A DNA stretch of 40,292 nucleotides, from NCBI GenBank assembly GCA_029565415.1, contig JAKQOH010000168.1, forward strand, positions 1 through 40,292, written 5' to 3'. A program made the position numbers and the translations under genes. This DNA is from Candidatus Rifleibacteriota bacterium (GTDB taxonomy: Bacteria > Riflebacteria > Ozemobacteria > Ozemobacterales > Ozemobacteraceae). The notes below the pieces were generated by a model that was not told where the DNA came from, searched no databases, and saw nothing but the letters and a program-made list of their open reading frames with translations. This document shows, one piece after another, positions 8,801 to 16,315 of this stretch. Position 1 is the first letter of the stretch. The number at the start of each line of letters is the position of its first letter.

Positions 8801-8923
8801 CCCCTGGGCCGCGTCGTCATCGGCGGACTGATCTGCGCCACCTTCATCTCGCTGGTCATCATTCCCGCCGTGTATGCTCTGTTCTACGCAAAATCCTCCC
8901 CGGAAGGTGAAGCCAATGCCTGA
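5828..8923 (+). CDS. RND-family efflux permease (AcrB-like, HAE type)
   Basis: This 1031-residue protein has the RND layout: a first transmembrane helix at about 10-30, a large periplasmic porter domain, a helix bundle at about 335-470, a second periplasmic domain and a C-terminal bundle (about 860-1020). Family signatures are PTRPIEQ-like LITRPIEQALSAVPGV near the start, GIGMLVDNSIVVLEN in TM4 and GIVVNNSILLVDH in TM10. In AcrB the proton relay is two adjacent Asp in TM4 plus a Lys in TM10. Here the equivalents read D398-N399 and N930-N931, so only one Asp is kept and the Lys is missing. A glycine run encoded near 7637-7665 interrupts the second porter domain. Substrate cannot be deduced; drugs, detergents or lipids are possible. 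Confidence 0.93.
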   Translation: MNLWTTAVNRPIGTTMLTLMVAVFGLVSLYHLPIDLMPDMTYPVISLSTKYANASPVEVETLITRPIEQALSAVPGVDEISSESTEGNSRVRVSFNWGTDLDAAANDIRDRIDRIIARLPEDVERPTLRKFDLSATPILMMGASARLDPVQLLRLIEDQVKYRIERIPGVASIDIQGGRKREIHVNLLPERLKALNIRVDQVVTRLKQENLNLPAGIIEAGNYELTVRTPGEFFRVDQINDIVILESGGSRVRLGEIARVEDRWEKARQVIRINGEPGVRISVNKQSGKNTVEIADAVLAEMKKINQDIPQLKLTTITDSSKYIKRSINNVSSSAVEGGFLAVVILLIFLGDLWSTFVIAIAIPLSIIATFALMYYNGFTLNIMSLGGVALGIGMLVDNSIVVLENIFRLRENGQKPIEAAINGTAEVGAPILASTATTVVVFLPLLFVEGMTGVMFKQMSWVVGFSITCSIFVAITIVPMLAARFIRITEKGSGEKPPVLASLARRFIGFFERRYLEILGLALRWPKMAVASVLTVLGLTLLLIPGIPAEFMPTADEGEVRVTAEMEVGTRLSLVEEKMVEVEARIRKAVPELTDIVYSVGQGGGGGGGGRGAVNAGEMRIPLVSKDKRKRSSAQIAFELRKILADIPGVRIRTREGSGMFMMRMGAGTDKVQVQVRGNNLETADRLAKRVEGLLSKIDGISDIRLSRESGAPERLISIDRQRAADQKLTVSKIAEYLETVLSGSSAGNYRDSGDEYRILVKGEEPERMNLDDILDLTILNSAGRPVALRNVASIVERQGPILVERIDQERVVNLTADPGIRSLGTVLAEVGEMLKSIPLPNGFSLSIGGDYEEQQKSFRELLFSCILAVFLVYMVMAIQYESVLDPLIVMMTVPLSTIGVILALFMTGTSFNVQSFIGCIMLAGIVVNNSILLVDHSNMLHREQKMPLLPALMEAGRDRFRPVMMTALTAILGLVPLALGWGEGGEVQAPLGRVVIGGLICATFISLVIIPAVYALFYAKSSPEGEANA

Positions 8924-10616
8924 GAGAAACACTCTTCTTGCCTGCGCCATCCTCGTTCTCGGGATCTTCTCCGCCTCATCCGCGGCGGAACAGGAATTCC
9001 CGGCATCTGAAGCCGCCGATCTCGCGTCTGTGGCCTTGGCATCGGCTTTCGAACGGAGTCCGGGCGGTTCCGAAACGGTCGAACTCCCGGATCTCGTCGC
9101 GACCGGGCCGGTTGCCCTCCTGCTGCCGATCGCCTCCGAGTCCCTCGCGTTCGCATCGGAAACGGCCTCCATTTTCGCGTCGGCGATGCCCGAACCCGGG
9201 AAGTTCCTCAAGCTTGGACTGGGTGAAGCGGTGTTCTCTGCCCTGGAACGCAACCGTGGGCTCGCCGTCCAGCGGTTCGACGTCTCGGTGGTGAAAACCG
9301 CGATCGACGAGGAACGAGCCGCGTTCGATCCTGTTGTATCCGGATCGATATCGAATTCGGACCGGCTCGGCAAGCAGATCATGCAGACGGGGGCTCTTGG
9401 CGACAACGTCAGCAACAGGACGGACGGCACGATTGACGTGACCCGCCGTTCGCCTTCCGGAACGAGCACCTCCCTCTCCCTGACCGGCACCCGGACCCGT
9501 TCGGCGCGGGCGCCGAACCTGTTCGGCACGCGGATGGGCCTCGACATCACGCATCCGCTCCGCCGGGGCGCGGGAACGACCGTGAATATGATCGCGGTCA
9601 ACCAGGCCAAACTCGATTTCCAGGCTTCGAAACACGAACTCGAAGGATTCGTGCTCGCCCTCGTCGCGGAGGTCGAGAAAAAATACTGGGACCTCTTCCT
9701 CGCGATGCGGGAACTGGACATCGTGCTCGAGTCGCATCGCCTGGCCGTCATGCAGCTCGAAGAAACGAACAAGAAGATCGCCCTCGGGAGCATTTCCGAG
9801 TCGGAGCTTGCGGCCGCCGAAGCCGAGGTCGCCCTTCGCGAGGAGGGGATCATCGATGCCCAGAGCCGTCTGGAGGCTTCCCGCATTGCTCTCCTCCGCA
9901 TCGCCAACCCCGGATCGGGATCGTTCTGGGATTTCGATCTCGAGCTGACGGATGTTCCGGACATCCAGAACCCGGTGATAGCGAATGTCCGCGAGCATGT
10001 CGAGACGGCGCTCGAGAAACGGCCAGAACTTCTCCAGAGCAAGATTCTGCTCGACAAGGGCGAGCTGGATTGCGTCCAGACGAAGAATGGTCTTGTGCCG
10101 CGCCTCGATTTCTTCGTGACCCTGGGCAAATCCGGATACGCCGAGACCTTCGAAAAGAGCGCCACGGAGCTCGGCATGAAGGCCTACGATCTCGCCGCGG
10201 GGCTCGAGTTCGAACTCGAACCTGGTCGCCGGGCCGCCCGGATGAAGAATGAGCGGGCGCGTCTCTCGGTGGAGCGACAGAAAGAAGCCCTGCGGAATCT
10301 GCGGCAACTGGTTCAGGAAGAAGTGCTGAAGGCATATCTCGAAGTCCAGCGCTCCCAGCAGCAGATGAAGGCAACGGCCAAGACCGTCGAGAAACAGCAG
10401 GAGAAGCTCCGCGTCGAACAAATCAAGTTCAGCCTCGGGAAGACCACGGCGTTCCAGGTCGCCCAGGCGCAGCGTGACGTCGCCGACAGCCAGACGTCCC
10501 AGTTGAGAGCCCGTATCGGCTACATGAACGCCCTCAACGACCTGTGGAGATACGACGGCACGCTGTGCGAGCGTCTGGGAATCACGATCGACTCGGAGCC
10601 GCGCCCGGCCCCGTAA
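8916..10616 (+). CDS. TolC-family outer-membrane efflux channel
   Basis: The ATG at 8916 was chosen because AAGGTGA lies 5 nt upstream and because it is followed by a signal peptide (about residues 1-24, hydrophobic core LLACAILVLGIFSASSAA). It overlaps the permease stop by 8 nt. The 566-residue protein has an unusual N-terminal extension of roughly 110 residues, then two TolC repeats with long helical segments, for example LALVAEVEKKYWDLFLAMRELD and the Gln-rich helix QRSQQQMKATAKTVEKQQEK, and a C-terminal helix with QVAQAQRDVADSQTSQLRARIGYMNALNDLWR. These form the beta-barrel and periplasmic tunnel of the pump. It completes the adaptor-permease-channel operon that begins at 4625. Confidence 0.9.
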   Translation: MPERNTLLACAILVLGIFSASSAAEQEFPASEAADLASVALASAFERSPGGSETVELPDLVATGPVALLLPIASESLAFASETASIFASAMPEPGKFLKLGLGEAVFSALERNRGLAVQRFDVSVVKTAIDEERAAFDPVVSGSISNSDRLGKQIMQTGALGDNVSNRTDGTIDVTRRSPSGTSTSLSLTGTRTRSARAPNLFGTRMGLDITHPLRRGAGTTVNMIAVNQAKLDFQASKHELEGFVLALVAEVEKKYWDLFLAMRELDIVLESHRLAVMQLEETNKKIALGSISESELAAAEAEVALREEGIIDAQSRLEASRIALLRIANPGSGSFWDFDLELTDVPDIQNPVIANVREHVETALEKRPELLQSKILLDKGELDCVQTKNGLVPRLDFFVTLGKSGYAETFEKSATELGMKAYDLAAGLEFELEPGRRAARMKNERARLSVERQKEALRNLRQLVQEEVLKAYLEVQRSQQQMKATAKTVEKQQEKLRVEQIKFSLGKTTAFQVAQAQRDVADSQTSQLRARIGYMNALNDLWRYDGTLCERLGITIDSEPRPAP

Positions 10617-10671
10617 CGCCAAAACAAGCCCGGGCGCGTCCGTTCCCGGAGTGGAGCGCCGGGGCCGTTTC

Positions 10672-10680
10672 TGGTATACT
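10672..10680 (+). promoter_or_regulatory. Extended -10 promoter element upstream of the wecA-like gene
   Basis: TGGTATACT has an upstream TG and a TATACT hexamer (10675-10680); the -35 position (about 10652-10657) is poor. A start about 7 nt downstream would be near 10687, only about 3 nt before the ATG at 10690, and no Shine-Dalgarno sequence is present. This would be a leaderless or nearly leaderless message for the long downstream operon. Confidence 0.5.
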
Positions 10681-10689
10681 GCGCGATCC

Positions 10690-11751
10690 ATGAAAGCGCT
10701 CATCGGGGCTTTTTTTCTCGCCTGGATGCTCGGCCTGCTCCTCGTGCCGATGGTCCGGAGGATGGCGATCAAGCTCGGGCTCGTCGACCGGCCCGGGTCA
10801 CGCAAGATCCATCGCCATCCGGTTCCGCGTATCGGCGGCCTTGCGATCTACACCGCCGGCATCATGGGGGCGCTGCCGTTCCTGTCGGATGACATCAAGA
10901 CGACGGGCGTCATGCTGGCCGGCACCTTCATCTTCCTGGTCGGCCTGATCGATGATTTGATCGATCTGCCCGCGAAAGTGAAGCTCGCCGGACAAATACT
11001 AGCCTGTATAATATTGGTTAGTTTTCAGGTCCGCATCGACTTCGTCACGGATTTCATCACCGGAAAGGGGCTCGTCGCGCTCGGTCTGCTGACGCTGCCG
11101 CTCACGTTCGCCTGGGTCATCGGCCTGACCAACACCGTGAACCTCGTCGACGGGGTCGACGGCCTGGCCGGCGGGATCGTGTTCATTGCTCTCGCGACGC
11201 TGATCGGGGTCCGGCTCCTGTCGCACCATACGCAGGATGCGGTCGTCATCGGCAACGTGCTGGTGCTGACGGCGGCGATCATGGGGGCCCTGCTCGCGTT
11301 CCTCCGATACAACGTGCATCCGGCCTCGATCTTCATGGGGGACTCGGGAGCCTACTTCCTGGGCTTCATGACCTCCGCGCTGTCGGTCGCCGGCGCCGCG
11401 AAAGGGACGATCCTGCTGCCGCTCGTGATCCCGCTGATCGCGTTCGGGCTGCCGGTGCTCGATGTCGTGTTCGCGATCCTGCGCCGGTTCTTCCGCAAGG
11501 TGCCGATCTTCCAGGCCGACAAGGAGCATCTGCATCATCATCTGCTCCGGCTCGGGTTTTCCCAGGCCGACACGACCCGGTTCATGTGGATGGTTTCGAG
11601 CTGTTTCGGTCTGCTCGCGCTCCTGATGGCCGATCTGCGACACCGGGGCCTCGAGGCGGCGATCCTCGCGGCGCTCGTCCTGCTGATCGCCGCCTGCGTC
11701 GTCTTTTTCGTCAACCGCACCCATGACAAGACCAGCCGTCACCTTCCGTAG
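10690..11751 (+). CDS. Undecaprenyl-phosphate glycosyl-1-phosphate transferase (WecA/MraY family)
   Basis: This 353-residue polytopic membrane protein belongs to the family that moves a sugar-1-phosphate, usually GlcNAc-1-P, from UDP-sugar to undecaprenyl phosphate, starting O-antigen, enterobacterial common antigen or wall-polymer synthesis. Diagnostic motifs are GLIDDLIDLP, NLVDGVDGLAGG, FMGDSGAYFLGF and EHLHHHLLRLG, the WecA/TagO-type histidine motif. About ten hydrophobic segments are present. The ATG at 10690 begins the first membrane helix; an upstream in-frame start would add an unlikely charged stretch across the promoter. The next gene begins 29 nt before its stop. WecA is preferred over MraY because the MraY peptide-specific blocks are absent. 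Confidence 0.9.
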   Translation: MKALIGAFFLAWMLGLLLVPMVRRMAIKLGLVDRPGSRKIHRHPVPRIGGLAIYTAGIMGALPFLSDDIKTTGVMLAGTFIFLVGLIDDLIDLPAKVKLAGQILACIILVSFQVRIDFVTDFITGKGLVALGLLTLPLTFAWVIGLTNTVNLVDGVDGLAGGIVFIALATLIGVRLLSHHTQDAVVIGNVLVLTAAIMGALLAFLRYNVHPASIFMGDSGAYFLGFMTSALSVAGAAKGTILLPLVIPLIAFGLPVLDVVFAILRRFFRKVPIFQADKEHLHHHLLRLGFSQADTTRFMWMVSSCFGLLALLMADLRHRGLEAAILAALVLLIAACVVFFVNRTHDKTSRHLP

Positions 11752-13036
11752 CGTCCTGCTGCAGGATGCGGCGGTCGGCCACCTGCGCCGCTCGCTCGCC
11801 CGCAACCGGGTGGCCCAGACGTATCTGTTCACCGGCAGCCCGTCGGTGGGCAAGGGGCTGACGGCCCTGGCGTTCGCCGCGACGCTCCAGTGCCTCGAGT
11901 CGGGTGTCACGGACCAGAACGCCCTCCCGGAAGCCTGCGGCGGCTGTCTCTCGTGTCGGCGCATCGCGGCGGGCTCGCATCCCGACGTGACGACCGTCAC
12001 GGTCCAGGGCAACGACATCCGCATCGACCAGGTGCGGCGTCTGCAGGAACTGGCCGTTCTCCAGCCGAACATGGGCCGGTGGCGGATCTTCATCATCGAT
12101 CCCGCCGACCGGCTCAACGACTACTCGGCCAACAGCCTGTTGAAAATCCTCGAAGAAGCGCCTCCGCGGGCCATCTTCATCCTGCTCGCCGAGAGTCCCG
12201 AACGCGTGCTTCCCACGGTCCGGAGCCGCTCGGAACAGGTGGTGTTCCGGACGCCGTCCCACGAGGAAGCCCGGCGGGCCCTCGCCGATGCAAGCGGGAA
12301 GCCGGCCGCCCAGGCCGCGCGGTGCTATGCCCTTGCCGGCGGCGCGTTCGGAACGGCGTGGCGGCTGCTCGAGGCAGGGGTGCCCGAGGCGGCCGGCGTG
12401 ATGGGGTTGAGGGCGGCACATGTGGCATATCTCGAGGCGCTCCTCGCGGGGGGCGCGGCGACGCGCGCGCGGCTCGAGGCGGCACCGTCGCTGGAGGCGG
12501 CCCTCCAGGAGCTCGAAGCGGCCCGTTCCCGGGTCGATCCGGGGCTGGCGGCGGCCCTGCATGCGTTCACGCGGGGCCTCGTCGTCGGCGTCGGCTTGCC
12601 GGCCGCGTTTCCGATCCTGTTCACCCGACTTTTCCTCGAGGCCGTCGAGTCGGTCCGCAAGGATCTGAAAAAGGAAGTCGACGCCCTGATCGCGAAGCAG
12701 AAACAGGCCTACAGCCCCGGTCTGCTGAAGGAGATCGAGGACCAGTGCGGCGCGGCGGTCTCGGGCTGGGCCGGCCGCCAGCCGGCTTCCCTGCTCGAAA
12801 GCCTCCTGCGGTGGTATGAAGACGCGTATCATCACGGATTCATCGAAGACGACGCTTGTCTCTTGAACCTCGACCGGAAAGACGATATCATGGCTGTCAC
12901 CGCGGCCCGGGGACCGGCGTTCATCCATGCGCGCCTGCAGCTTCTTCATCATGGTCTCGAACTGCTGCGGCGGTTCGTCCAGCCCGCTCTGGTGCTGGAA
13001 CATGTTCTTACTGACATCGGAGGACCGAGTACGTGA
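11723..13036 (+). CDS. holB: DNA polymerase III delta-prime subunit (clamp-loader)
   Basis: This protein of 437 residues is an AAA+ clamp-loader subunit. The Walker-A-like loop is GSPSVGKGLTA (about 38-48), followed by the clamp-loader zinc module with Cys57, Cys72, Cys75 and Cys78 (CGGCLSCRR) and the sensor-1 region LLKILEEAPPRAIFILLAE. The N-terminal NRVAQTYLFTG is the usual delta-prime opening, and DIRIDQVRRLQE matches the family. It is longer than E. coli HolB (334 residues), the extra being C-terminal. It overlaps the wecA-like gene by 29 nt at its start and ends in a GTGA overlap with ricT. A HolB-RicT pair is also found in Bacillus, supporting both calls. Confidence 0.9.
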   Translation: MTRPAVTFRSVLLQDAAVGHLRRSLARNRVAQTYLFTGSPSVGKGLTALAFAATLQCLESGVTDQNALPEACGGCLSCRRIAAGSHPDVTTVTVQGNDIRIDQVRRLQELAVLQPNMGRWRIFIIDPADRLNDYSANSLLKILEEAPPRAIFILLAESPERVLPTVRSRSEQVVFRTPSHEEARRALADASGKPAAQAARCYALAGGAFGTAWRLLEAGVPEAAGVMGLRAAHVAYLEALLAGGAATRARLEAAPSLEAALQELEAARSRVDPGLAAALHAFTRGLVVGVGLPAAFPILFTRLFLEAVESVRKDLKKEVDALIAKQKQAYSPGLLKEIEDQCGAAVSGWAGRQPASLLESLLRWYEDAYHHGFIEDDACLLNLDRKDDIMAVTAARGPAFIHARLQLLHHGLELLRRFVQPALVLEHVLTDIGGPST

Positions 13037-14505
13037 GCCGGTACGTTTCATTGCGTTTCAGAAAGCTGCCCACGGTGTGCTGGCACCTCGAGCCGCAGCT
13101 GGAGCTTTCCCCCGGCCAGAAAGTGGTTGCGAAGACCGTTCACGGCCAGGAAGTCGGGACGGTGCTCTCGGTCCTTCCCGAAAACACGGACCCTCGCACC
13201 CCGACCGAGCCGTTCGTCCGCGACATCCTTCGCGTCGTCACCGACGAGGATCGCGCCACGCTGCAAGAGATCTGCCGCAAGGAGCGCGAGGCGTTCGTGC
13301 GTTCCCGAGAGCTGACGATCCAGCACAAGCTCGAGATGAAGATGCTCAAGACCGAGTATTTCTTCGACCAGAGCCGTCTCATCCTGTATTACAAGTCGGA
13401 TATCAAAGTGGACTTCCGCGATCTGCTCAAGAGCCTCGCGGGCGCCTTCCGGACGCGCATCGAGCTGCGTCAGATCGGGGTGCGCGACGAGACGAAGCTG
13501 CTGGGCGGCCTCGGCTGCTGCGGCAAAGAGGTCTGCTGCGCCCAGTTCATGACCCAGTTCACCCAGGTCTCGACCAAGATGGCGAAGGACCAGAACCTGA
13601 GCCTGAACCCCGTGAAGCTGTCGGGAATCTGCGGCCGGCTTCTCTGCTGCCTCGGGCATGAGTACGAGTATTACGCCTCGTTCCACGGCAAGTTCCCCAA
13701 GATCGGCGCCGAGATCGTCGTCGGGCCCGAGAAGGGCCGCGTCCTCGATCTCAACTACATCACCCGCACGCTGCTGATCGGCTACTGGGACCGTCGCAAA
13801 GTGACGGTCACGCTCGACGCCGTGAAGGGGCGCAAAGACCCGGCGACCGGCCGGAACATGTGGTGGATCCAGGAAGAGGGCCAGCCGGAACCGGATCTGA
13901 GCATCCTGTTCCAGCAGTTCGTGCCCCCGCCCGCAAAGGGGCGCGGCAAGGACCGGCCGCCGCGTGACGGAAAGCCCGGAGAGCCGGCTCGCCCGGCCCG
14001 GGAGGCGACCGAACGGGATCGCCCGCCCGCCGCTGCCGACGCAGCCTCTTCCCCCGCCGAGCCAGAGCTGACGGACTCCTCGGTGCCGGCCGAATCCGTC
14101 AGCGAGCTCGAAAAAATCGATGGAGCCGTCCCCGCACGGCCACGTCCGGAGCGGCGGAATGACCAGCCGCCGCGCGGCCCCGGCGGCCGCCCCGATCGCG
14201 GACCGTCACGACCGGGCGAGCCCCGCCCCCGCCGAGACCAGGAGCAGCGGCCCCGTAACGAGCGCCCCGACCGTGACCGCCGGCCGGGTGGCCTTCCGCG
14301 CGAGGGGCAGCCCCAGAATCCGGGTCCGCGTCCCAGCCAGGGACAGGGCCAGAACCGCTGGAACAGCCGCCAGGGCGGAGGGGCCCGCCCCCAGACGCCA
14401 CCCGCTGCCGGCCCGGCCACCACCCCGCCGGAGCCGGCTCCGCAGACCACTCCGGCCCCGACCCCACCGCCCGCAGACGGCGGTCCGAAGAACGACGAAA
14501 GTTGA
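13033..14505 (+). CDS. ricT: PSP1-domain protein RicT (YaaT-like) with long Pro/Arg-rich tail
   Basis: Translation starts at GTG within the holB stop (GTGA). Residues 1 to about 280 form the PSP1/RicT core, with LPTVCWHLEP-like N-terminal strands, GCCGKEVCCAQF and SGICGRLLCCLGHEYEYY. These cysteines are those of RicT, a component of the Fe-S-containing RicA-RicF-RicT complex that in Bacillus affects RNase Y-dependent RNA processing and development. The remaining roughly 200 residues are low-complexity, rich in Pro, Arg, Gly, Glu and Gln, and probably disordered. Bacillus RicT is about 275 residues and lacks this tail. Partners RicA (YmcA) and RicF (YlbF) are not in the window. A 58-nt gap separates it from lpxI. 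Confidence 0.88.
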   Translation: MSRYVSLRFRKLPTVCWHLEPQLELSPGQKVVAKTVHGQEVGTVLSVLPENTDPRTPTEPFVRDILRVVTDEDRATLQEICRKEREAFVRSRELTIQHKLEMKMLKTEYFFDQSRLILYYKSDIKVDFRDLLKSLAGAFRTRIELRQIGVRDETKLLGGLGCCGKEVCCAQFMTQFTQVSTKMAKDQNLSLNPVKLSGICGRLLCCLGHEYEYYASFHGKFPKIGAEIVVGPEKGRVLDLNYITRTLLIGYWDRRKVTVTLDAVKGRKDPATGRNMWWIQEEGQPEPDLSILFQQFVPPPAKGRGKDRPPRDGKPGEPARPAREATERDRPPAAADAASSPAEPELTDSSVPAESVSELEKIDGAVPARPRPERRNDQPPRGPGGRPDRGPSRPGEPRPRRDQEQRPRNERPDRDRRPGGLPREGQPQNPGPRPSQGQGQNRWNSRQGGGARPQTPPAAGPATTPPEPAPQTTPAPTPPPADGGPKNDES

Positions 14506-14563
14506 TCACTCCCCCGGTGGCGGCCGTTGCAGGCCAGACACCGGGCAGAAACGAGGGAACAGC

Positions 14564-15364
14564 GTGCCAGTAATCGGTTTGATCGCAGGGAACGGACGAT
14601 TCCCCCTGTATTGCGCCCGGGCCGCCCGGGAAGGGGGCTACGAGGTCATCGCCGTCGCCATCAGGGAAGAGACCTCGCCGGAGCTCGAAAAAATAGTTGA
14701 CCATATACGCTGGTTCCACGTCGGCGAGCTCCAGGGGATGATCGACACGTTCCTCGGCCGCGGCATCGACCGCCTCGTGATGGCCGGCAAGATCACCAAG
14801 ACCCACATGTTCAACACGCTCCGGCCCGACGCCCGGCTGATGCGCGTGTTCGAGAAAACCCCGATTCGCAACGACGATGCGTTGCTCAAGGCGCTCGCCG
14901 ACGAGTTCGACAGTGAAGGCATCCACGTCTGCGACTCGACGCTGTTCCTCACCTCGCTCCTGCCCGAGAAGGGGCCCCTCACCCGCCGCCATCCGACCCA
15001 GGAGGAGTGGCTCGACATCCAGTATGGCCATGAGATCGCGAAGAAGATCGCCGGGCTCGACATCGGCCAGACCGTCGTGGTCAAAAACCGGGCGATCCTC
15101 GCCGTTGAGGCGATCGAGGGGACCGACGAGGCGATCCTGCGCGGCGGCAAGCTCGGCAACGGCGGCGTGACCGTTGTGAAGGTCGCGCGGCCCGATCAGG
15201 ACATGCGGTTCGACCTTCCCGTGATCGGTGTCGACACGATCCGGACGCTGATCCAGGCGAAAGCCCGGTGTCTCGCCTTCCAGGAGCGCAAGACGCTGCT
15301 TCTCGATCGTGCCGAAGTCATCGCCAGGGCCGACGCGGCCGATCTGGCGATCGTCGTGGTCTGA
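14564..15364 (+). CDS. lpxI: UDP-2,3-diacylglucosamine pyrophosphatase LpxI
   Basis: GTG at 14564, with GAGGGA just upstream, gives a 266-residue protein beginning VPVIGLIAGNGRFPLYCARAA, the typical LpxI N-terminus. LpxI (formerly DUF1009) cleaves UDP-2,3-diacyl-GlcN to lipid X and UMP in bacteria that lack LpxH. The C-terminal catalytic domain contains TVVVKNRAILAVEAIEGTDE, LRGGKLGNGGVTVVKVARPDQDMRFDLP and VIGVDTI, all strongly conserved in the family. A longer in-frame start would run through the preceding gene and is not credible. It lies upstream of lpxB, which uses its product. Confidence 0.94.
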   Translation: MPVIGLIAGNGRFPLYCARAAREGGYEVIAVAIREETSPELEKIVDHIRWFHVGELQGMIDTFLGRGIDRLVMAGKITKTHMFNTLRPDARLMRVFEKTPIRNDDALLKALADEFDSEGIHVCDSTLFLTSLLPEKGPLTRRHPTQEEWLDIQYGHEIAKKIAGLDIGQTVVVKNRAILAVEAIEGTDEAILRGGKLGNGGVTVVKVARPDQDMRFDLPVIGVDTIRTLIQAKARCLAFQERKTLLLDRAEVIARADAADLAIVVV

Positions 15365-15376
15365 GCGGAGAGAGCC

Positions 15377-16315
15377 ATGAGCGAACCCATCAGAGTCGGC
15401 GTCATCGGAACCGGACACCTCGGGAAACATCACGCCCGCATCATCGCCGAAATGCCCGGCGCCAGGCTGATCGGCGTGGCCGACACGAACGAGTCGATCG
15501 GCCGCGAGGTGGCGGACCGCCACGGCGTTCCCTGGCACAAAGAGTTCGAGGAGCTCGAAGGGAAGGTCGATGCCGTCTGCGTCGTCGTGCCGACCTTCCT
15601 GCACCACAAGGTCGCGCGGTTCTTCCTCGAGCGCAACGTGAACACGTTCATCGAAAAGCCGATCACCAAAACCCTCGACGAAGCCACGGACCTGCTCGAG
15701 CTGGCCGGGGCGAAACAGCTGACCCTCCAGGTCGGCCATGTCGAACGGTTCAATGCCGCGATCATCCGGCTTCAATCGTTCTGCGAGGCGCCCCGGTTCA
15801 TCGAGTGCCAGAGGATGGGACCCTTCTCGAAGCGCATCTCCGACGTAGGGGTCGTACAGGATCTGATGATCCACGACATCGACATCGTGCTGTCACTGGT
15901 GCGATCGCCCATCGCCCGGATCGACGCCGTCGGGATCCCCGTCCTCACCGAAAACGAGGACATCGCCAACGCGCATATCCTGTTCGAGAACGGCTGTATC
16001 GCGAACCTGACGGCCTCGCGCGTCACCGACGAGGTGATCCGCAAACTCCGGATCTTCGAGCTCGACAAATACTGTTCTCTTGACTATGCAAACCAGGCGA
16101 TCACGCTGCGGCGCATGGACGAACGCGAGGAGAAGATCATCAAGGAACAGCTCGATATCCAGCGCGTCGAACCGCTCAAGCAGGAATTGGAGCATTTCAT
16201 CCAGTGCATCCGCGAGAAACGCAAGCCGCTCGTGACGATCGAGGACGGCAAGAACGCCCTCGAGGTTGCCCTGGAGATCCTGGGGCAGATCAAGGCCGGG
16301 TGGAAGAAAAAATGA
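15377..16315 (+). CDS. Gfo/Idh/MocA-family NAD(P)-dependent oxidoreductase (possible GnnA-like)
   Basis: This 312-residue protein has an N-terminal Rossmann fold with GVIGTGHLGKHHARI, the family EKP motif in TFIEKPITKTLDEA and a C-terminal alpha/beta substrate domain. It sits 12 nt after lpxI and overlaps the following methyltransferase (ATGA), inside a lipid A operon. In Acidithiobacillus the related GnnA oxidises the 3-OH of UDP-GlcNAc, and the aminotransferase GnnB then forms UDP-GlcNAc3N, giving amide-linked lipid A. No GnnB-type aminotransferase is in this window, so GnnA is a hypothesis; it could instead modify another nucleotide sugar. GGAGAGA supports the ATG at 15377. Confidence 0.85.
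   Translation: MSEPIRVGVIGTGHLGKHHARIIAEMPGARLIGVADTNESIGREVADRHGVPWHKEFEELEGKVDAVCVVVPTFLHHKVARFFLERNVNTFIEKPITKTLDEATDLLELAGAKQLTLQVGHVERFNAAIIRLQSFCEAPRFIECQRMGPFSKRISDVGVVQDLMIHDIDIVLSLVRSPIARIDAVGIPVLTENEDIANAHILFENGCIANLTASRVTDEVIRKLRIFELDKYCSLDYANQAITLRRMDEREEKIIKEQLDIQRVEPLKQELEHFIQCIREKRKPLVTIEDGKNALEVALEILGQIKAGWKKK

Noticed and set aside
8174..10177. Very long minus-strand frame opposite the RND permease and TolC genes
   Set aside because: It is an antisense by-product of GC-rich codon usage; the plus strand carries complete, recognisable proteins.
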